Source of the DNA: Numida meleagris
Taxonomy: Eukaryota; Chordata; Aves; Galliformes; Numididae
Direction of reading: 5' to 3'
DNA: 64,000 bases
NCBI RefSeq assembly: GCF_002078875.1
Contig: NC_034410.1
Location: 85,169,947-85,233,946 of the forward strand
Of the stretch, positions 39,433-50,846 are shown piece by piece. The number at the start of each line of letters is the position of its first letter. The first letter of the stretch is position 1. Position numbers and translations under genes: made by a program. A model generated the notes under the pieces. The model was not told where the DNA came from. It saw only the letters and a list, made by a program, of their open reading frames with translations, and did not search any database.

Positions 39433-39789
39433 GTCTCTGGCTAGATTTAATTCTATCTGAGTTTTAGCTTTCCTAACCTGATCTCTGGCTCCTCAGACAA
39501 CTTCTTTGTATTCCTCCCAGGTAACCCGCTCCTACTTCCACTCTCTATAGATTTTCTTTTTGTGCCAAAGTGAATCCATGACCTCCTTGTTGATCCCCGG
39601 TGGCCTCCTGGCATTCTTGCCAGCTTTCCTTTTCCTCAAGATGCACTGCTTCAGGCCTTGCAGGAGATGGTCTTTGAATACCGACTTTCTTGGGCCCCTC
39701 TTCCTTCCAGGGGTTTATCCCATGTCACCCTGCTGAGCAGTTACCTGAAGAGGTCAAAGTCTGCTCTCCTGCAGCCCAGAGTAGCAAGC

Positions 39790-40490
39790 TTAGCTGTGCA
39801 CCCTCTTTGATGCCCTGAGGATCTTGAACTCCACCATTTTGTGGTCACTGCATTCAAGGCTGCCCTTGAGCTTCACATTACTCACAAGCCCCTCCTTGTT
39901 GGTGAGGACAAGGTCCAGCATAGCACCTTTTCTTGTGGGTTCCTGTACCACTTGGAAGAGGAAGTCATCATGAACACATTCCAGGAATGTGTTCTGTTTC
40001 CCAACAGTCTTTGATTTCTGGTACCCTGCTATGTTGTCCCTCCAACAGATTGTGGAGTGGTTCAAGTCCTCCATGAGGACCTTGTTTTGTGAACGTGACA
40101 CAGCTCCTATCTGTTTACAGAGGGCTTCATCTACTTGATCTTCCTGATCAGGCAGGCTGTAGCAGACTCCCGCTGCAATGTCTCCTTCCTCTGCCTTCCC
40201 TTTAACCCTAAACCATAAGATCTCTGTCACCTCCTCATCTATCCCAAGGTGGAGCTCCGTGGACTCCAGCTGATCGTTGATGTAGAGAGCAACACCCCCT
40301 TCCCTTTTCCCCTACCTGTCTTTCCTAAAGAGCTTATACTCATCTATTCCTACATTCCAGCTGTGAAAGCCATCCCACCATGTCTCAGTGATGCCAGTGA
40401 CATCATAGCACTGTGTATGCACATGCCTGCAACTCTTCTTGCTTGTTCACCATGCTCCATGCATTAGTGTACAGGCATTTGAGCTGGGCT
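39790..40490 (-). pseudogene. CR1 ORF2 apurinic-type endonuclease domain relic
   Basis: The AP-endonuclease-like domain that nicks target DNA during CR1 insertion is nearly full length but broken by stops. In order on the minus strand: a CLYTNA start segment (about 40461-40490), ITETWWD with the catalytic-type glutamate (about 40372-40395), GGVALYINDQLESTELHLG (about 40250-40310), then an intact 146-residue frame (39790-40230). That frame contains LMEDLNHSTICW (family form MGDFNHP), GAMLDLVLTNKEGLV and the SDHKMVEF motif with the C-terminal catalytic His. A stop after LFRKDR separates the halves. The Gly-to-Glu and Phe-to-Leu changes in the DFN motif are additional decay. Confidence 0.88.
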
Positions 40491-40545
40491 CCCATTGAGG
40501 CTGATTTACCATTTGGAGTTCCCTTATCTTGCACCTTAGGTGCTG

Positions 40546-41268
40546 TCATAGAATCATAGAATCATAGAATGGCCTGGGTTGAAAAGGACCTCAAAGATCA
40601 TCTAGTTTCAACTCCCCTGCTGTGTGTAGGTTTGCCAGTCACTCGACCAGGCTGCCCAGAACCACATCCAGCCTTGCCTTGAATGCTTCCAGGGATGGGG
40701 CATCCACAACCTCCCTGGGCAACCTGTTCCAGTGCGTCACCACCCTCCTTTATTAGTGAAAAACTTCCTCCTAATATCTAACCTACATCTCCTCTGTCAC
40801 AGTTTAAAACCGTTCCCCCTTGTACTATTGCTATCCACCCTCGTAAACAATCGTTCTCTCTCCTGTTTATATGCTCCCTTTAAATATTGGAAGGCCACAA
40901 TGAGGTCTCCCAGGAGCCTTCTCTTCTCCGAGCTAAACAAGTCCAGTTTCCTCAACCTTTCTTCGTAAGAGAGGTGCTCCAGCCCTCTGATCATCTTGGT
41001 CGCCCTCCTCTGGACCCCTTCCAAGAGCTCTGGGTCTTTCTTGTACTGGGGGCCCCCGGCCTGGATGCAGTACTCCAGTTGGGCCCTCACAAGAGCTGAG
41101 TAGAGGGGGACAATCACCTCCCTCTCCCTGCTGGCCACTCCTCTTTTTCAGTGCAGCCCAGTACATAGCTGGCCTTCTGGGTTGCCAACACACGCTGCTG
41201 GCTCATGTCCAGCTTCTTGTCCACCAGGACCCCGAAGTCCTTCTCCGCAGGGCTGCTCTCAAGGTCTT
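40546..41268 (-). mobile_element. CR1 LINE, 5'-truncated, probably nested in the long CR1
   Basis: The 3' terminal repeats begin at 40546 (TCATAGAATCATAGAATC) directly against the endonuclease end of the neighbouring long CR1. The element continues leftward on the minus strand through the 3' UTR, the ORF2 C terminus and part of the thumb, to the CTTCTCCGCAGGGCTGCTCT region near 41255. One frame (40797-41138) still encodes the C-terminal 113 residues without a stop. CR1-like sequence from upstream of ORF2 resumes after it, so it appears inserted into the older element. Confidence 0.93.
40797..41138 (-). pseudogene. CR1 ORF2 C-terminal domain fragment
   Basis: A 113-residue open frame contains [20 protein letters not shown] near the start, then a [20 protein letters not shown] stretch and [17 protein letters not shown]. 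This is the conserved ORF2 C-terminal region. The frame's intactness suggests a relatively young copy, consistent with it being the later insertion. It has no upstream RT or endonuclease, so no activity is expected. Confidence 0.88.
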
Positions 41269-41540
41269 ACTGGTCTGTGATCCAACTCCAGGCTCAGGGC
41301 ATGCACTACCATCATCAGCCTCAAAGTGGAATGGTTTGAGGATTCCCTCCGCTGATAACTCTAGTTAAAAGCCCTCCTGATTAAATTGGAAAGCTTGTTG
41401 CCAAAGATGGTCGTCCTCTTCTCTGAGAGAAGAACTCTATCCTCTCCCAGAAGACCAGATTTCTGAAAACTAGTTCCATGACATAAATAGCCGAAGCCCT
41501 GCTCATGACACCACTAGCCCTGCTCATGAAACCAGTATGA
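41268..41540 (-). mobile_element. Probable 5' continuation of the long CR1 (ORF1 end and inter-ORF spacer)
   Basis: After the nested CR1, the minus strand encodes a C-terminal ORF1-like tail: SGLLGEDRVLLSEK, then IFGNKLSNLIRRAFN and a TAG stop (complement of 41361-41363). In CR1 ORF1 the same place carries an SGNH-hydrolase-like segment ('DGLHLS...IFGN.L..L.RRALN') before ORF2. The spacing to the endonuclease start at 40490, after removing the nested element, is short, as expected between ORF1 and ORF2. The catalytic His position reads Leu here. Identification is from remembered family features. Confidence 0.65.
41495..41536. repeat. 21-bp tandem duplication inside CR1 ORF1 relic
   Basis: The 21-base unit starting AGCCCTGCTCATGA is present twice (41495-41515 and 41516-41536), matching at 19 of 21 bases. 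It duplicates a short ORF1 coding piece, giving a repeated MSRAS in one minus-strand frame. Confidence 0.85.
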
Positions 41541-44173
41541 GGATGTTGACAGAACTGTTGTAAAATAAGGGAAAGAAAACTACAGATAATAAGTTCTTGG
41601 GTCAAGGATAATAACAACACTGCTGAGCTATTTATTGCAGGACAAAATGAGACTTCTTTCACATACAGATGTGAAAAAAATAAATAAATACAGGCTTACA
41701 GAAAAGATGTGACAGTTGACAATACCAATTACCACAACCAATTAATGTCATTTTCATGTGGGTTTTGCCAATCCATCTTGAAAGCACAAACATCTGATCT
41801 GCACACAGAACACAAAACTGGGGAACCTGAGATGATTGTATATGTTCTCTTGACCACTTGATAAATGATCTTTTATATGGAGCTAAATCCAGAAGTATTT
41901 TCTGTATCTCAGTTTAGTCAATACAAAACTATTAGCTGTGGATTATGATTTTCAGAACTGATGCTAAGCATAGGAAATCTGAAAAAAATAATTAAGATTA
42001 CTATTATGAGGTATCTGAGAGCCATTTTCCTAGCTACTTCTGTTATACTAGAAAAAGGAGGGCTTATTTTGTGATAAATTATATTTAGTGCAGTAAGATC
42101 AAGATACCAATTCCTGGGTTTGAAATGATGTTATAGGTCATTAAATATTGTTAACATATTTTTAAAAAATACATTGAGATTATTTAAGAGTTGAAAAACC
42201 TTTAACAAAGGGGCAAATATATTTGTTTCACACTAGACTTAGATGAGGCTGTGATGTCTGAAATGATATGGCTTTTGGCATGATCTGATAACATGGGTCG
42301 AATCTGCCAAAACTTTTGCTCATGCAGAAGAAAATCTGACCCCTTGGAAAAACATGTAGGTAAACTGAGAGACAAAGGAGAAGACAGTCGTTCCACAGTC
42401 CTTTGAACTGGACATTGCTTTCATGTCTGTGAACTAATCCCAAGAGTGAGGTGTATGTTGTAGTATTGGTGCTAGACAGTAGAGGGCACTGCTTATTTGT
42501 TCTGAATGGAAGGGAAAAATGGGCACTCTTGAAAGCGTGTAGGCCGTGGTGCACCCTGCCCCTGGGGCTGTGCTGGGCTGTTTAAATCCTTTTTCCTGTG
42601 CAGTCCTTTAAATTACCAGAAGTTGATGCACACTTCCATTGGGCAGGACAAATTGGTGATGAAGAAGAAATCCTTCTGTCTCTTATATGAGTACACGCTA
42701 TTTCTACACCTCCAAGGCATGCCTACGATCCATTATAGTACCTGGAACAGTGTTGGAAAACAATGAATTTGTAATTTGTAACACAGCTTTTTGAGGAATG
42801 AGTGTTGCTGCTTTTACATTATCTTGGAGCAAAAAACAGCATGTACTCTCTAATCCCTCTTTGCAGGTGTTAAATATTGTTTCATTCATGTTCATTTTTT
42901 TCTTCCCTTGTCTGAAGGACTTGCCTTTGCTAAATGCTAGGTTGTCAATGGAGATCTGATCTGGTAAACTGTTCTAAGGGTGTTGATTCTCCCGTCAACT
43001 TGGAAAGATCAACATATATGGGGTCATAAAACATAAACAACTTGACTACAGTAACAGTACGCAGTAGGGAGTGTTCATTGCTTGAATAAGACCTACTGTA
43101 ACTGTTGCTACTTGGCTTAAATCAGAAAAGTTTGGGGATTAGAGTGAGGATCAAATAAACTTTCAATGATACTACATTTGTAAAGCTACAAATTTGGGAA
43201 ATGTGCAAACTAGTCTAAATGATTTCTCTGCCATTACATTCATTGAGTTCCTGTGAAGATTTAGAGACAATTTATTTGTAATCAATGGCCTGGCTGGAAA
43301 CCATGTTTCCATTGGAACTGCCTTGGAACTGCAGTTCTTTGTGGGCCCACATGTCCATCCTGAAATTACTTCCTAAAATAAAAATAATAATCTTTGAGTA
43401 TAATCATCCATAATCTTACATTATTTGGTTCTGTGTTAACTGTAACTTTGATGACTGGAGGCTCAGATTGGCTGGGATTTCTTTTTTTTTTTAAACCAAC
43501 AATCACAACTATTCTGAGAGGATCAATACATTTGTTCCCCAGAGAAAGTACCACTGAAAAAAACTGAGAAAAGGATAAGCACAATAAAATGTTTATTCAA
43601 AACAGCCAAAGATAATTTTTTGACAGTGTGAGAAGAAGGGAACTCAAAAGGATGGGGATCTGAATTGTCACAGAGCTACTGAGGTCCTTCTGTTCACATA
43701 TTACAAGGGTTATATTGCAAGAACCAAACATATATGACATTAGATCATCACAATTACTTGTTCTTCATTAGATACTCCACTAGAAGATTGAAATGCAATG
43801 GCAGTTGTTGAATTAGCAGAATTTTAATTTTTAAATTGCTTGCCTAACTTCTCTAACAGATAAAGTCCTAACAGTGATACATGAGAAATATAACCTGGTA
43901 TAGGGTACCCTCATCCATATATCTTATGACAGAAGAGCTATGAATTAGATATGTGGTATGACATACTCAGTTCCTGTTGCAAAGAGAAATAATTTACACA
44001 TCTTCCTTATGATGCAGCCTAATGAAAAGTTAGATCAAAATTATGACTCAAAGATAGGATTTGGTTGCCACAATAGGATATTCTAATATCTCATTTTATT
44101 CACTTGTGGCCATTTGACAAGAGTGATATCATTAAGTAATTTAACAAGTGTTTTTTTTTTTTTTTTTCCCCAG

Positions 44174-44273
44174 GTTCATCATGAGGGGGGAAAAACACAA
44201 TTGTTAGTCCATTTGGCAGCAACGCTTGATTGTCTTGAAGTCACCATTATAATAAATGACTTCAGAAGAGGCC
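44174..44273 (+). other. Exon-like segment A (100 bp), unproven
   Basis: A 17-T tract plus CCCCAG forms a strong splice-acceptor-like site. The following 100 bases are open in one frame, beginning VHHEGGKTQLLVHLAATLD. They end at GGCC, directly before GTAAGT, a consensus splice donor. The segment ends in phase 1. No protein family was recognised. Strong acceptor/donor pairs arise by chance in long introns and deserts, so this is only a candidate coding or lncRNA exon. It is of interest because a phase-compatible segment follows at 46258. Confidence 0.25.
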
Positions 44274-46257
44274 GTAAGTTGTTTTTATCTCTTTGTGTTG
44301 GTACACAGCTTTCAGAGAGAGAGTGTACACAGTATTATCTTGCACTATCTCCAAGCTGACTGGAAAGTAGAATACTTAAATGTAACTTTGAAACAGAGTT
44401 TACAAGCAACCAGAGAGGAAAACCTTTGCTACGGACTTTCCTTCATTTAATGTCTTTTGAATTGTCATGTTAAGGAAACTTCTAGCAAAGTGCTACTAGG
44501 GCTTTGCTCAGTACAATAGTTCAGAAGATGCCAAATGAAGGAGATGCTCTAAATATTGTTGAGTTATGGATGCTTACGCCTAAAGTATGTGTTCAGATGG
44601 CTAGAGTTCAACAGATGCCACAGAAATGCACAATTTGCATAAATATATGATGTCAAAGTGGGAAATTAGGGTGAAGTTTTTCTGTGCAGGTATGAAAGCC
44701 TGAGACTTTTACAAACAAACTAACTAACTAAATAAATAAAAATTGAAGTTCACAGTCTTTCCGAGTTTAATAAAAGAATAAAATAATAAAAAAAGACCAT
44801 ATTGTACATCTATATCTCATCTATCAGAAAGCTATAAAATGTTTTTTGTAGGTACTTGCAAGATATTTCAGAAAAGCTTTTGTAAAATGTTGAAGGTAGT
44901 CTCTGTTATCTCCAATCTAATGGGTTACTGAAGATTGATGTGAGAATAAAAAGCATATCAAAAAGGCTGCAAAGTCATATTCAGATCTCAGAACACAATA
45001 TAGCACTGCTGAAACAAAGAGTTTCACAGTAACATTTTTTTTTTCTCTAGCAAACACATAAAAACAAGGATGCTTGTACTGTGAGAAAAGCTACAACAAA
45101 GATTTGGGACCTCCAGATGTATCAAGTGTCAGAGGTTGAAATAGAAAGCTAAATGTCATATCTGTTTGGTTCCACCTCCTTCCAGAAGTAGATGCTTAAT
45201 CTTTTTGATGAGAAACAGTGGTCACATGCAATAGTGGTATCCTGAGAGATTGGTTCTGTGGTCATTTCAAGTCTTCAGTGCACGCAGATGCACTTGGCAA
45301 GGAAGCAGCCAACACTTCATCCAAATTCCATGAGGGAAAAATTACAACAGGCTTTGAGAGCCTCAGGCAGAGAGCTGGTGCAGGTGGAAACAGCTAAGCC
45401 ATAGGGTGCATCACAACCAGAGCTAATGGACTCTAGACAATAGCAGCACTGCAGTTTCCACGTACCTCAGGGTAATTGAGCATTGTTATGTAGGTAATAG
45501 TTTGCTCCTATTTAGCCAAACAAAAGACAATTTCAGATTATTTTAACTAATCAATCACCTCTGTTAACATAATAGCAAGTATTTGGGAAGCTTTATTTTT
45601 GAGAATCTTTGCTAGAACATCTAGCAGTGAGGAATTGCACTGTGTCTTCGCTATCTATTCCTGCTGAAAATTCCTGGGCACACCTTTCTTATCACAAACT
45701 TTATAGAGTATTTTGGGGGTGTTTTAGGTCTGTGGTTTGATTAAAAAGAGATCACTGGCTCATTTTTTTTGCTTGTAGAGTTTGTCATTTCAGTTCTCCC
45801 AGTCTAATTTCACTGCTGACATTCTTCTACAGGAAAGTCTTCTGCTTCCCTTAAACTTATTCTGTCCATTTGAGATCCTGCTTTTTTTTCCTGTCCCTTT
45901 TTTTCTTTTGTTGTTGGTCAGCCATCACAGTAAGAAATTATTGATCTTTAATGTCTATTGGAAAATTAAATATTAAATATTAAATGGATTGTAAATGATG
46001 AAAAAACTTACTATCAAAGGCAATAATTTCAAAAATATCTGAAATACAGTTTTCAACTTCTTTACAAAACAGTGAAAATACAGTTACCCTGATGTAAATA
46101 ATATTTGATCTTCTCTCTAGAAAAAGAGTTTCATCAGTGCTATTGGTTTTCCACTTTAGGCAGTAGCCACTACATTTGGAATCAATGACTACATGTCTTG
46201 ACTTCTGCCATTAGTTATAATAAAACAAATATGTATGGATTTTTTTTTTTTTTACAG

Positions 46258-46310
46258 TGAAGATTTTACAGGACATGAGTTCAACATATGTGAAGCTTCA
46301 GACTTTGTGA
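46258..46310 (+). other. Exon-like segment B, possible terminal coding segment, unproven
   Basis: A 14-T tract ending TTTACAG precedes position 46258. Read in the phase left by the upstream exon-like segment, the frame is open for about 17 codons and ends at TGA (46308-46310), with the tail reading ILQDMSSTYVKLQTL. An AATAAA-like signal lies near 46562. No family was recognised, and a 17-codon open stretch is easily random. Confidence 0.2.
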
Positions 46311-48779
46311 GCATAATCCAAGCGTAAAACAGCACATTATCTCTGAAGTCTCTCATGTCCTTACTTTAAACTTCGTATTTGGCTCTTAAAAGCCTTACTA
46401 AAAAATATCTTTTGTATACCAATAATTGGAAGAAAAATGAGGATTCTTTGTTCTTACCTTGTTATAGTTTAAAAATACTTTGAAAAATACAGGAAATTAT
46501 GAGGGCAGAACAAAACACAGCAGATCTTTTGTTTTGATAAAAATGAAGATCCTTTGATGTTAATAAAAAAAGAATCACAGTTGCGGAGAAGTAGGCCCTC
46601 TAGCTGACAAAAAGTTATGTCTGACTAGAACTTTTTAGAACTAATTTATTTTAATGAAAGGGCCTTTCAGGATTTCATTGTCAAAGTTAGAAAACATGAT
46701 TCCTTCTTTAATCTCTATCTTTTCCTTCATTTTCTCCTCCAAGAAAGCTATTTGTCAGTGTTTGATTTATTTTGTTTTAGAACTATATTTTAGATGTAGC
46801 AAAGGTAGGTATTTGTAAGTCATGAATGCATATACTGCTGGCAAATTTATTGCATGGTTAAGTGTTCTGTCTAGATTTTATAATGATTTTTTCCAGAGAT
46901 GAATCCCTCTTATAACTCTTCTTCTGTATTTTAATATTAACTGAAGCAACTCATAAGAATGTTATCTAAAAATATACAGCAAGTCAAATCACTTTTGAGA
47001 GTGGAACAGCCAAGAAAGCTGTACAGAGGAAAGCCAACATCCTTCCTTTTTCTTGATGGACGCTTTTTGTAGTTCTATGATGCTTGCAATACCTATGGAT
47101 ACCTGAAGAATTTAAGATTTTCTTGTGTGTCAAATGTGTCAAGATCAAGGAAAACTGCTTAAAAACAAGCAAACAAACAAAAAACCACCAACTGCCATAA
47201 ATGGCATATGACCTGGTAGGGAACAAAATGTAATAATTTCTACACAAATGTGAAAGTTTAAAAAGCTTCTATAAAACACTTCTATGTAACAGTCTGTATC
47301 ATTAAATATACGTATATGAGCATACTTAAAATTGGAGTATCTAAGGGGACAGATTAAAAAAGAAACAAGCTCTTATATTTGCACAGCAAGAGATTCAACA
47401 GTCACAAGTTGCAGCAAAGGAAATAGTGACTACATATGAAGAAAAGAAAATTACTGTGAAGATAGTTAAACAATGGAAGAGGAGTAGAATGAAACCCGAT
47501 TTGGCAAGGCCATGAGCAACATGATCTAACTCTGAAATTAACCTTCCTATTTTAGGAGGTTAGTATGGATGATCTCCTGTGGCCTCATAATTTTTTTTTT
47601 GTAACATATACTCATATGCACATACATAGATATGCAAGTATATATATTCCACATACTGTCTGTTACAATATGTTTTCTACTGAAAATTCCAATAGAGAAA
47701 GGAAGGAATAGCATTATCTGCTCAGTCTTTTTTTAAAATACTAACCTGAAGAACACTGTAAGCAAAAGAGATATCCAACCAAGAGATCAAAATCATGACA
47801 AGGCAGTTAAACATATTGGAATCTGGAATATTTGACTTAAAATTCTCATTTACAGTTGAGAAGGTCAAATTTATGCAATTCACACTGTTAAAGTTTTTTT
47901 CTACACCTAATTTTCGTTTATCAGGAATCTTTTATGTCAGTATGATGAGGAGTGCTCTTTCTGAATCTCAAGTTTCTCTTTTCTGGTTGTGCAATCTTAC
48001 TACAAGAAAGATTTAAAGAAAGCTTTTTCACTTGCAAATGAATGTTCTGAAGTTGTCTTTATTGAAGTTACTCATACAGTGTTACTCACAGAAGGAATAA
48101 ACATATCATAATTAAAAAGATATAATTTAAAGTCAGTTTACAAGTACTGAAGATTGACTCTCAAATGCAAGTTCCAGTTTTACGAATGCTGACAGTATAT
48201 ATAATCCTGCATCTCTTACAAGAGGAACACCTCGTTACCTGACTCAGTCCCTCTGTGAAGACCACTTGAATGATGCCAGTTTCAAGCAATACAGAGGTGG
48301 AAAGAGGGAAATATTTAGATAGATAAATTACAACTAAGGCCATCTGTCCTGCAATTGTCATGGCAGTAGACTGCCTCAGGCTCCTCCTGGGCTCTTCATC
48401 ACTACCAGCTACCTGAATAGTAACAGCTGCTACTCTTTCTTTCATCTGAGGAGAGTGAGGAGGCAGTGTTCCAGCTTGTCAGATGCTAGTGTGCCCACGG
48501 TGAGCCATATATTTTTTATCTTGTGAATCAGAGTATTACAGTAGTACACTTCACACAGGAACAAATTCCTATATATAGAAAAAAAAATGCAATGTTTTAA
48601 CATTTAAACACAGTAGATGTACTTCAACAAGTCACTTTGTTTCTTTGATTAAACACTGACTGTTCCTCAGTTATCTAATCAAATTTCAGATCTTAGTTCT
48701 TGGTCTTCAAAGCTCTCAAGAGAATAGATAAATTTAGCAATATAACTGTTATAATAAGCTGGAAGGTTTCATGAAGAGA

Positions 48780-49165
48780 TCATCCATCCTTCCTGCCAGA
48801 AGGCATACTCAGCTAGGCCAGTATCACCTCAGGTATATATTGGTCCAAGCTATTTTTAAATATCTGCAAAGGAGGAGCTTCCCAGCCTCCCTAGACAAGC
48901 TGTTCCAATGCTTCACAAACTTTGATCACTAGAAAAAAAAAACTGTAGTAGTAACCTAAATCTTCCCTGCTGCAACTGAAATCCATTAGTTCCTGTCCTA
49001 TTCAACATGAACATGGAAAACAGATTTTTCCTTTCCTCCCTGCAGCAGTCTTTTGCATATCTTACATCTCTTCCTTAGATTAAACTACCCCAACTCATCA
49101 AATCTTTCCACATAAATTTTCTCATCAATCTCAGTGCTGTCTTTCACACTCTTTCCAATTGGTTC
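48780..49165 (-). mobile_element. Ancient CR1-like LINE relic (reverse), copy 1
   Basis: Decayed CR1 3' region landmarks appear in order on the + strand. GAGCTTCCCAGCCTCCCTAG and ACAAGCTGTTCCAATGCTTC correspond to 'ccagcctccctgggcaacctgttccagtg'. GTAACCTAAATCTTCCCTGC and ATTAGTTCCTGTCCTATTCA follow. TCATCAAATCTTTCCACATA matches the 'ctcatcaatctttcctca' block. CACACTCTTTCCAATTGG is last. Substitution load is high and no frame survives. Confidence 0.75.
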
Positions 49166-49684
49166 AAAAACACAATGGTGCAACTAAAGCTTTGTTTTAA
49201 TGTCTGTATACAGCTGCATGAATTTAAAGGGCTAAAATAATCAAAACAACTGACAAAAAATTTGTATCTTTGCAGCATTATTCGTTATTAGGTAAGAGCA
49301 TTTTTTCAAAATGCGTATGAAAAGTTTTGAAGATAGATATGAAATATAAGGTACAAGGTAGTAAGAACATGAAGAAACATGGGAAGGATGGATATATTAG
49401 GCAAAATATACTGAGACACTACCAAAATATAAAAAAGCCATCTGAATGTAAAGCGTTTAAAGAGAAGGCATAATCTGAGATGGCACAAATAGCTATGATT
49501 CTGTGGAAGGCCATGCACATTGTGATCCTCATACAAAATGAGGAATAGATCTTGAGAAATTTTTCTTCCATTAATTTGAATAAACTGCCTCCCTTCCTCC
49601 CTTCTGCTTGCCCCTCTTTCACCTTCAGTCCCTACCCATGTTTGGAATTTTTAGTAGCATAACAGATTTACACAGTTTGATCAA

Positions 49685-50640
49685 GTTTTATACTCATTTT
49701 GTTTGACTTGTGCCTGCAATTTATAATCTCATGTGGTGGCTCCTCACTAGTCTAAGAAGAAACTTCCTTATCCACTCTCTTTGTTTCACTCATGATGTTA
49801 TAGTCCATGATCACATACTCCATCAGTTTCCCCTCCATGGATCATTACAGATCCAAATAGTTTTAGTCATTCCTCATAGAGATCTTTGCTATCCTTCTCT
49901 GTAGCTTTACCATTTTGCTGTATACTTCTGAGGTGAGTAGACTAGAAATGTAAACTGTGCTCAAGTTCTTGACCGATCTATGTACATAACTTAGTCAAAA
50001 TGTTTTCTGTTTTGTTTTCCAGTCTTTCCTTATAACTCTTATAATTGTTTGCTCTTCTAAGCAACTCTGGTTATTAACCTGAGTTTTTCACATCAACTAT
50101 TTGTAGGAACTCCAGGATACTCTGGGTGATAGCAACATATACTTTACTGTCCGTTGATGTATATGAATAGTTAAGATTATTTTGCCATTTACATTATTTA
50201 GAATTTACCACCGTAGATATTGTCTGTCATTTCATCTTATAGTCACTCAACATCATGATACCGTCCTGTAGTGTTGTCACACAATTATGTGTTCTCCTAG
50301 ATCATTTATGAATTTTACAATATTGAGGTCTCAGGACCTTACTGGTACCCTTTATTAGTATTAATACCAATCATTTTTCACTTGTTGCTTTCTGTCTTTT
50401 AATTATTAATCCATGAGTATTTAATTTCATTACAAATATTTATGAAAGTATCTTGTGAAGAGCTTCCTGAAAATCCCATGTTGGGCCACTATTTTCTACT
50501 CAGTCATTAATTCTTTGAATGAACTCCAAAGATGTGTACTTTATGTCACAACCCCCCATGGCTTTAGCAAGCCTATTTTTTTTTTTTTAGAGTTTATGCA
50601 ATTTTCTGCAATACAGAAATCTGTTTTTCTAGTGTGAAGT
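49685..50640 (-). mobile_element. Ancient reptile-type CR1 LINE relic (reverse), copy 2
   Basis: Nearly 1 kb is collinear with the minus strand of old amniote CR1, from the 3' ORF2 region to the RT. Landmarks in order are: ATAATCTCATGTGGTGGCTC; CACTCATGATGTTATAGTCC; TCTTTGCTATCCTTCTCTGT; a TGAGGTGAGTAGACTAGAAA block; TAGATCATTTATGAATTTTA (RT 'FINDLE' region); TTATTAATCCATGAGTATTT; CTTGTGAAGAGCTTCCTGAA; TTTGAATGAACTCCAAAGAT; and a CCATGGCTTTAGCAAGCC end near the 'GFTKGKSC' codons. The ordered set of matches is the evidence. No open frame remains. Confidence 0.72.
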
Positions 50641-50846
50641 TTCACAGTTTGGTCTGAGAACAATTCTGTGAAATGAAACATTATTTGCTGCTACCCAAGC
50701 TACCAAGGACATTTTATGTTTTAACGGAATCACTTACTGTATTGCATCTTTTTTATATTTTAGTCCCTTTGAAATTCCTAGGTGAGCACCATCTGGTTCT
50801 TGCAATTTTCTATAGCTCATGTTATTGATTTGTTCTTCACAAAAAT

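Larger units (their letters stand above)
37889..40545 (-). mobile_element. Long CR1 LINE, 3' body (reverse), main segment of a split element
   Basis: About 2.65 kb of CR1 lies in reverse orientation. The 3' terminal repeats start at 37889 (GAATCATGGAATCATAGAAT). Going leftward on the minus strand come the 3' UTR, the ORF2 C terminus, an RT carrying an internal deletion near 38810, the RT N-terminal part (39050), the linker (39208-39432), and the endonuclease back to its N terminus near 40490. The segment ends at 40545, exactly where the tail of another CR1 begins. The 5' continuation appears to resume at about 41268. Stops and frameshifts abound, so it is dead, but it is the most complete CR1 in the window. 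Confidence 0.95.
41541..48779. other. AT-rich DNA, no recognised gene; contains two exon-like segments
   Basis: There are no recognisable transposons. T-runs of 17 (44151-44167) and 14 (46240-46253) bases precede AG dinucleotides and exon-like segments listed separately. A short ATTAAAT tandem occurs near 45962-45986 and an AAAC-type tract near 47165-47182. Other open frames are short and unsupported. Confidence 0.5.
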
